From Ruminococcaceae bacterium UBA737 (GTDB lineage: Bacteria > Bacillota > Clostridia > Oscillospirales > Acutalibacteraceae), in contig DBKZ01000055.1 in NCBI GenBank assembly GCA_002297415.1, forward strand, positions 15,035 through 26,816: a stretch of 11,782 nt of DNA, written 5' to 3'. Below are positions 7,361 to 11,782 of this stretch, one piece after another (positions within the stretch are counted from its first letter, which is position 1; the number at the start of each line of letters is the position of its first letter). The position numbers and the translations under genes are program-made. The notes under the pieces were generated by a model. That model was not told where the DNA came from. It did no database searches and saw only the letters and a list, made by a program, of their open reading frames with translations.

Positions 7361-9449
7361 TTTCTGCCTTTTTCTCGGTTTTCTTAGCTCTTGACGGGCA
7401 CTGGGAATTCATACAGTATTTTCTGCCCCTTAACCCGTTAATTATATAGCTTCCGCATTCCTTGCAAATTTCGCCCGTAGGAACCCCCGGGGATGCAAAA
7501 TCGCAATTCGGATAATTAGAACAGCCGTAAAACTTCTTGCCCTTTTTCGAAATTCTTTTTATAAGCGGAGCGCCGCATTTTGGACAGGGCTGATTGACCT
7601 CATTTTCGGGAGCAGGCTTAGTATTCTTACATTCAGGATACCCGGGGCATGCCAAGAATTTGCCGAATCTGCCGTTTTTAAGGACCATTTTTCTTCCGCA
7701 TTTTTCGCAGATAACATCGGTCTCGACATCCGGAACCTTTACCCTTTTGCCGTCTAAAGATGCTTCGGCTTTTTTATAAAGCGCGTCAAAATCATCATAG
7801 AAATCTGAAATAGTTGAGATCCAGTCAAGCTCACCCGCGCCTATTTTATCAAGCTTTTTTTCAAGTCCTGCCGTGAATTTAACATCGACTATCTTCTTGA
7901 AGTACTCAACTATAAGGTCGGAAATAACCGTTCCGAGCTGCGTAGGCTTTAAGGACTTTTTCTCTCTTTCTATATAATTTCTCTGAAGAATATTCGAAAT
8001 TATCGGAGCATAAGTCGAAGGTCTTCCTATTCCGTTTTCATCAAGCGCTTTGATAAGAGTAGGCTCGGTGTATCTTGCAGGGGGCTGAGTGAAATGCTGA
8101 TTGGGCATAAGCTCTTTAAGCTTTAAAACATCGCCCTCGTTCATAGCAGGAAGCGCCGCCGCGTCCTGAGCGTCGTCGTCTCTGCCCTCGATATAAAGCA
8201 CGGTAAATCCGTCAAACTTAACCGAATATCCGCTTGCCTTAAAAAGATAATCTCCCGCCTTGATATCAACGGCGCATGTGTTCTGAATGCAAACCTGCAT
8301 TAAAGAAGCAATAAATCTTGACCAAATAAGCTTATAAAGCTTATACTGCTCAGCCGTTAATGAAGCCTTGATTTTATCGGGCTCTAAGTCAATAACGGTA
8401 GGTCTAATAGCTTCGTGCGCGTCCTGAGCGCCGCTTTTAGTTTTAAAATAGCGCGGCTTTGCAGGGAGATAATCCTCGCCGAAGGTTTTTGTTATATAAC
8501 CGTTTGCCGCGGCTCTCGCCTCTTCGGAAATTCTTAACGAATCGGTTCTCATATAGGTTATAAGACCGGTTGCGCCTATTCCCTCAATATCCACGCCTTC
8601 ATAAAGCTGCTGAGCAACCTTCATGGTTCTTTGACCTGTAAACCCAAGCTTTCTTGAAGCCTCCTGCTGGAGAGTTGAGGTGATAAAAGGAGGAGCAGGC
8701 TGTTTGTTTCTTGTTCCCTTTTTTATAGAGGATACAACATACTCGCAGTCCTTTAAATTCTCAACGATTCTATTCGCGGCTTCTTCGTTCTTTATTTCGT
8801 CGATTTTTTTGCAGTCCGCAGTGCCGTAAAGCTTAGCCTCGAAGGTTTTTCTGGAGCTTAAAAGCTTTGCGTCGATAGTCCAGTATTCCTCGCTGTTGAA
8901 CTTTTCAATTTCGCGCTCGCGCTCAACTATAAGCCTTAATGCAACGGTCTGAACTCTTCCTGCTGAAAGTCCGCTTTTAACCTTTTTCCACAAAAACGGA
9001 CTTAATTTATAACCCACTATTCTGTCAACAACTCTTCTTGCCTGCTGAGCGTCAACAAGGTCAAGATCGATTTTGTGCGGATTAGAAATTCCTTTTTTAA
9101 CTCCGCTCTGAGTAATCTCATTGAATGAAACTCTGTTTTCATCATTAAGATCAAGCGCTAAAATATGCGCAAGATGCCAAGAAATTGCTTCTCCCTCGCG
9201 GTCAGGGTCGGTCGCGAGAATTACTCCGTCGCTTTCCTTTGCCGCTTCCTGAAGCTTTTTTATAACATCCTTCTTGTCAGGCATATTTATATATTGCAGC
9301 TTGAAATTGTGCTCAACATCAACTCCGAGCTTAGATTTCGGCAAATCTCTGATATGGCCCATAGAAGCCATTACTTCATACCCGGATCCCAAATATTTTT
9401 TTATGCTTTTAACCTTTGTAGGCGACTCAACTATAACCAATTTAGACAT
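7347..9449 (-). CDS. topA: DNA topoisomerase I (type IA)
   Basis: Relaxes negative supercoils by passing strands through a transient single-strand break. The 700 residues begin with a TOPRIM domain: E8 in VIVESPTK, and D81, D83 and E85 in DPDREGEAIS bind magnesium. The catalytic tyrosine is Y299 with R301 in GLITYMRTDS, and QQEASRKLGF lies just before it. The type IA core ends near residue 560. Three four-cysteine zinc ribbons follow: C581/C584/C601/C607, C622/C625/C643/C649 and C662/C665/C679/C684, then a Lys/Glu-rich tail. This matches chromosomal TopA rather than plasmid Topo III. The ATG overlaps the dprA stop by one base (TAATG) and has the strongest Shine-Dalgarno in the window. Confidence 0.98.
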   Translation of the reverse strand: MSKLVIVESPTKVKSIKKYLGSGYEVMASMGHIRDLPKSKLGVDVEHNFKLQYINMPDKKDVIKKLQEAAKESDGVILATDPDREGEAISWHLAHILALDLNDENRVSFNEITQSGVKKGISNPHKIDLDLVDAQQARRVVDRIVGYKLSPFLWKKVKSGLSAGRVQTVALRLIVEREREIEKFNSEEYWTIDAKLLSSRKTFEAKLYGTADCKKIDEIKNEEAANRIVENLKDCEYVVSSIKKGTRNKQPAPPFITSTLQQEASRKLGFTGQRTMKVAQQLYEGVDIEGIGATGLITYMRTDSLRISEEARAAANGYITKTFGEDYLPAKPRYFKTKSGAQDAHEAIRPTVIDLEPDKIKASLTAEQYKLYKLIWSRFIASLMQVCIQNTCAVDIKAGDYLFKASGYSVKFDGFTVLYIEGRDDDAQDAAALPAMNEGDVLKLKELMPNQHFTQPPARYTEPTLIKALDENGIGRPSTYAPIISNILQRNYIEREKKSLKPTQLGTVISDLIVEYFKKIVDVKFTAGLEKKLDKIGAGELDWISTISDFYDDFDALYKKAEASLDGKRVKVPDVETDVICEKCGRKMVLKNGRFGKFLACPGYPECKNTKPAPENEVNQPCPKCGAPLIKRISKKGKKFYGCSNYPNCDFASPGVPTGEICKECGSYIINGLRGRKYCMNSQCPSRAKKTEKKAENEKN

Positions 9450-10714
9450 TAAACGATCTCCTTATCTGATAATTCATAAAAGCCTCCTGGGAGCGCCTTT
9501 ATGAGTTTTTCCATTTCAAGCTCAGTTAAAGCGGAAAGAATTTCATCATCGGACAGTCCGGAGCCCAGAATATCGTCCGCTGAAAATTTTCGCTTATCTA
9601 TATAATTATACACTATCTGAGCTTCTTTTGAAAGACTTTTAACAGACTTTTTTTCAAAAATATCAGAAAGCTTGATATCTTCCTTTTTATCGGAAAAATC
9701 ATAGGGGTCATGAGTTTTTGCGGGAGAGGTTCTTTTTATTCTGCTGTTAGGCGCAGGATAAACAAATTTAGGTGCCAACTCGGATTTTGAGAAACCTTTT
9801 TCAACATTGAATTTATCGGCATACTCCGCAAGATAACAATTAAAAATATCGGAAGTATCAATAAGCGGCAGTGCGCCCTCTCTTAAAAGCTTATTTGAGC
9901 CTTTATACTGTTCAAGCGTGGGATTTCCCGGAACTACGAAAACATCCTTATTAAGGTCTGCCGCCTGATGTGCGGTATTCAGCGCTCCCGAGCTCTCGCC
10001 CGCCTCTGTTACCGCAACGCCTACGCTGAGCGCCGCCATTATTCTGTTTCTAACCGGAAAAGTAAATTTACCCGGTTGGCAAAACGGTGGATATTCGCTG
10101 ATTAAACAGCCCTTTTCGGAAATTTCTTTTCTAAGCTGAGCATTTTGCGGAAGATAATCATATAAAAGTCCGCAGCCTAAAACGCCGATTGTAAATCCGC
10201 CTGCGTCCAAGGCTCCGCGGTGAGCATAATAATCACTGCCGACAGCCGCGCCACTTATAATCGGAAAACCTGCTCTGGCTAATCTGAAAGCTAAAGAGTA
10301 TGCGGATTTTGCGCCGAACTCTGTAACCTTTCTCGGACCTACAATGCAAAGTGCCGGAAGCTTGTCAATATCAGGTAAGTTGCCCTTATAATAAAGCAAA
10401 AGCGGCGGTGAATACAGCTCCTTTAATCTTTTCGGATATTCTTCATCCTCAATACACACAATATTTATTCTGTTAGCCGAGCACATATTCATTATTCGGT
10501 CGTTATATTCCCTTTTAACATTATAAAACGGCTTGGCGAATTTTTCGGGAAGCATTTTATAGACAGTATAAGCGTCGCAATGAATTATATCCCGCTCTTT
10601 TAGGGTTTTATATGCTTCGTAAGCTTTTGCGGTACCTATGCCGAAAGCTCTCTGCACTCTCAAAAGATTGCGAAGAATATAAAATTTATCGTCTTTGTAG
10701 TTGTAATCCAACAT
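9449..10714 (-). CDS. dprA: DNA-processing protein DprA (Smf)
   Basis: Binds incoming single-stranded DNA during transformation and loads RecA. With the ATG at 10714 it is 421 residues. An N-terminal helical region is followed by the Rossmann-like DprA core: VGPRK (125-129), SGAAVGSD (154-161), AHRGAL (164-169), VLGCGL, SEYPP, KFTFPVRNR (216-224) and FVVPG. A polar linker of about 65 residues leads to a winged-helix-like domain (about 360-418). The glycine motif usually reads SGLARGID; L, R and I are changed here. I chose 10714 because it starts two bases after the preceding stop, which suits coupled translation. An in-frame ATG at 10735 adds seven residues but lacks a ribosome site and overlaps the upstream gene by 19 bases. 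Neither start has a good Shine-Dalgarno. Competence has not been shown here; dprA is common in non-competent bacteria. Confidence 0.93.
   Translation of the reverse strand: MLDYNYKDDKFYILRNLLRVQRAFGIGTAKAYEAYKTLKERDIIHCDAYTVYKMLPEKFAKPFYNVKREYNDRIMNMCSANRINIVCIEDEEYPKRLKELYSPPLLLYYKGNLPDIDKLPALCIVGPRKVTEFGAKSAYSLAFRLARAGFPIISGAAVGSDYYAHRGALDAGGFTIGVLGCGLLYDYLPQNAQLRKEISEKGCLISEYPPFCQPGKFTFPVRNRIMAALSVGVAVTEAGESSGALNTAHQAADLNKDVFVVPGNPTLEQYKGSNKLLREGALPLIDTSDIFNCYLAEYADKFNVEKGFSKSELAPKFVYPAPNSRIKRTSPAKTHDPYDFSDKKEDIKLSDIFEKKSVKSLSKEAQIVYNYIDKRKFSADDILGSGLSDDEILSALTELEMEKLIKALPGGFYELSDKEIV
9458..9463 (-). promoter_or_regulatory. Strong ribosome binding site of topA
   Basis: AAGGAG on the minus strand lies 8 bases before the topA ATG and inside the last codons of dprA. 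It is the closest match to the consensus in the window. It suggests that TopA is translated independently and at a higher rate than DprA, which has no clear site. Confidence 0.8.
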
Positions 10715-10716
10715 AA

Positions 10717-11490
10717 CTATTTTACCAATTCCCATAATGCGATTGCAGCTGCCGCCGCGGCATTAAGGGATTCTGCCCTGCCTTTCATCGGTACAGTTAT
10801 TTTTTTATAAGCAAAATTTATTGCATTTTCAGACAGTCCGTTTGCCTCATTTCCTATTAGAATCGTATCTCCGCTTTTAAAGGAAGTTTTGTTTATCGGC
10901 TCTGCCGTTTTATCGGGAACAGCCGCGAAAGCTCTGAGTCCGTGTTTTTTTATAAACTCCGTAACATCGTCTGTCAAAAACAAGGGAAGCCTTAAAACCG
11001 TTCCCATTGAAGAACGAAGCACCTTAGGAGAAAAAGGATCGCATCCACCGCATACTATCATTCCCGAAGCCCCTAAGGCTTCTGCGGTTCTTGCAATCGC
11101 TCCTAAATTTGACGGATCCTGAATATTTTCAAGCGCAATATATTTTCCGAATTTGTCTGTAAATTCCCTTTCTTTCGGATAATCGGCTACGGCAATTATG
11201 CCCTGCGGAGATTTAGTATCCGAAATTTTTAAAAACAGTTCCTCGGAAAAAATATAAACTCGGCTTGCGTTTTCAATATATTTTTTTATATTCTCAGAAT
11301 GCTTTTCAAGCATACCTTGAGTTAAAACAAGCATATTGAATTTTATTCCGTTTAAATATGCGTCATCACAAAGTCTAAGACCCTCTAGCACAAACTGATT
11401 ATGCTTTTTTCTCTCCTTAGAGGAGCTTTGCAAGGCGGAAATCAGCTTTGCCGCAGGATTGGATTTTGCGGTTATAATATCGTAATTCAT
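10717..11490 (-). CDS. SpoU/TrmH-family RNA 2'-O-methyltransferase
   Basis: SAM-dependent methyltransferase of the knotted SPOUT fold, 257 residues. A substrate-binding N-terminal domain (about 1-105, with FVLEGLRLC at 33-41) precedes the catalytic domain. Motif 1 is NIQDPSNLGAIARTA (122-136, with the expected arginine R134). Motif 2 is LIGNEANGLS (211-220). Motif 3 is VPMKGRAESLNAAAAAAI (233-250), which forms the knot and the SAM pocket. The target is probably ribosomal RNA, as in RlmB and TsnR relatives, and the neighbour rplT fits that. The exact nucleotide cannot be told from sequence, so I give no gene symbol. The ATG has GAGAGG 9 bases upstream. The rplT terminator hairpin ends only 30 bases before the start codon. 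Confidence 0.93.
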   Translation of the reverse strand: MNYDIITAKSNPAAKLISALQSSSKERKKHNQFVLEGLRLCDDAYLNGIKFNMLVLTQGMLEKHSENIKKYIENASRVYIFSEELFLKISDTKSPQGIIAVADYPKEREFTDKFGKYIALENIQDPSNLGAIARTAEALGASGMIVCGGCDPFSPKVLRSSMGTVLRLPLFLTDDVTEFIKKHGLRAFAAVPDKTAEPINKTSFKSGDTILIGNEANGLSENAINFAYKKITVPMKGRAESLNAAAAAAIALWELVK

Positions 11491-11499
11491 AAAATCAAT

Positions 11500-11505
11500 C
11501 CTCTC
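11500..11505 (-). promoter_or_regulatory. Ribosome binding site of the RNA methyltransferase gene
   Basis: GAGAGG on the minus strand lies 9 bases before the ATG at 11490 and directly after the terminator T tract. It supports that start codon. Confidence 0.7.
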
Positions 11506-11506
11506 A

Positions 11507-11545
11507 AAAAAATCAAAATTCGCCCGAAAGCAAGCTTATCGGGCG
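11507..11545 (-). terminator. Rho-independent terminator after rplT
   Basis: Eight bases after the rplT stop, the minus strand has a perfect 7-bp stem, CGCCCGA paired with TCGGGCG (11521-11545). AAGC/GCTT can extend it inside the loop. A T-rich tract including seven consecutive T follows. This is the standard form of an intrinsic terminator, and the position fits the end of the infC-rpmI-rplT operon. The T tract runs into the ribosome binding region of the next gene, so some read-through is likely. Confidence 0.8.
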
Positions 11546-11552
11546 ATAAAAA

Positions 11553-11782
11553 TTATTTTGAAAGCGCTTTTTCAGCTGTTTTAACGAGTGTTGCAAATCC
11601 TGCAGGATCGTTTACAGCGATATCAGCGAGCATTTTACGGTTGATATCTACCTTAGCCTTATTAAGACCGTTCATAAAAGTAGAATAATTCATACCGTTA
11701 AGCTTAGCGGCAGCCGATATACGGGTAATCCAAAGACGGCGGAAATCGCGTTTCTTCTGTCTGCGACCGATATAGGCATAGT
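11553..11782 (-). CDS. rplT: 50S ribosomal protein L20 (C-terminal part; start beyond window)
   Basis: L20 binds 23S rRNA early in assembly of the large subunit. Only the last 75 residues and part of one more codon are in the window; the full protein is usually 117-119 residues. The diagnostic stretches RRQKKRDFRRLWITRI, INRKMLADIAVNDP and the lysine-rich end (EKALSK) are all present. L20 usually closes the infC-rpmI-rplT operon, which would continue to the right, and a terminator-like hairpin follows the stop directly. In several bacteria L20 represses its own operon through the leader RNA, which would also lie outside this window. Confidence 0.97.
   Translation of the reverse strand, partial: YAYIGRRQKKRDFRRLWITRISAAAKLNGMNYSTFMNGLNKAKVDINRKMLADIAVNDPAGFATLVKTAEKALSK

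Noticed and set aside
9165..9504. Two overlapping plus-strand frames opposite topA and the dprA end
   Set aside because: They lie over the conserved TOPRIM coding sequence, overlap each other in different frames and resemble no family I know.
9449..10714. DprA as part of a defence system because its fold is related to SLOG-type sensors
   Set aside because: It has the normal DprA core plus winged helix and sits in the usual dprA-topA-trmFO context, with no defence partner nearby.
11401..11688. Plus-strand frame of 95 codons across the rplT terminator
   Set aside because: It spans the hairpin and the ends of two clear minus-strand genes and has no recognisable protein features.
1..11782. tRNA, CRISPR array, insertion sequence or prophage genes
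   Set aside because: The window is almost entirely filled by nine housekeeping genes; I saw no repeat array, transposase, integrase or tRNA-like fold.

Overview
The window is a gene-dense stretch from a moderately low-GC member of the Firmicutes (Bacillota), most likely a clostridium of the Ruminococcaceae/Oscillospirales type. This rests on the dprA-topA-trmFO and plsX-rnc-smc gene orders, the use of TrmFO, the AGGAG-like ribosome binding sites, and an Elp3-like radical SAM gene between rnc and smc. The assignment is inference; no rRNA marker is present.

All nine genes lie on the minus strand, so transcription runs from high to low coordinates. In that order: the 3' end of rplT (ribosomal protein L20, cut by the right edge) and a hairpin terminator; then a SpoU/TrmH-family RNA methyltransferase, dprA, topA, trmFO, plsX, rnc, an Elp3-like radical SAM protein, and smc. 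smc is cut by the left edge and lacks only about its last 65-70 codons. Genes after the terminator overlap or lie within about 30 bases of each other, which suggests one transcription unit. No gene-free stretch exceeds about 65 bases. I see no tRNA, CRISPR array, insertion sequence or phage gene.

The genes form a housekeeping set for information processing and envelope growth. L20, the methyltransferase, TrmFO and RNase III make or mature ribosomes and tRNA. DprA, TopA and SMC handle incoming DNA, supercoiling and chromosome compaction. PlsX starts phospholipid synthesis.

I found no convincing new defence or mobile system. The points most worth a second look are: the Elp3-like radical SAM protein, which has no acetyltransferase domain but a KH-like GxxG tail; the absence of acpP between plsX and rnc; the direct junction of two normally separate conserved gene clusters; and a terminator so close to the methyltransferase start that downstream expression probably depends on read-through or an unseen promoter.
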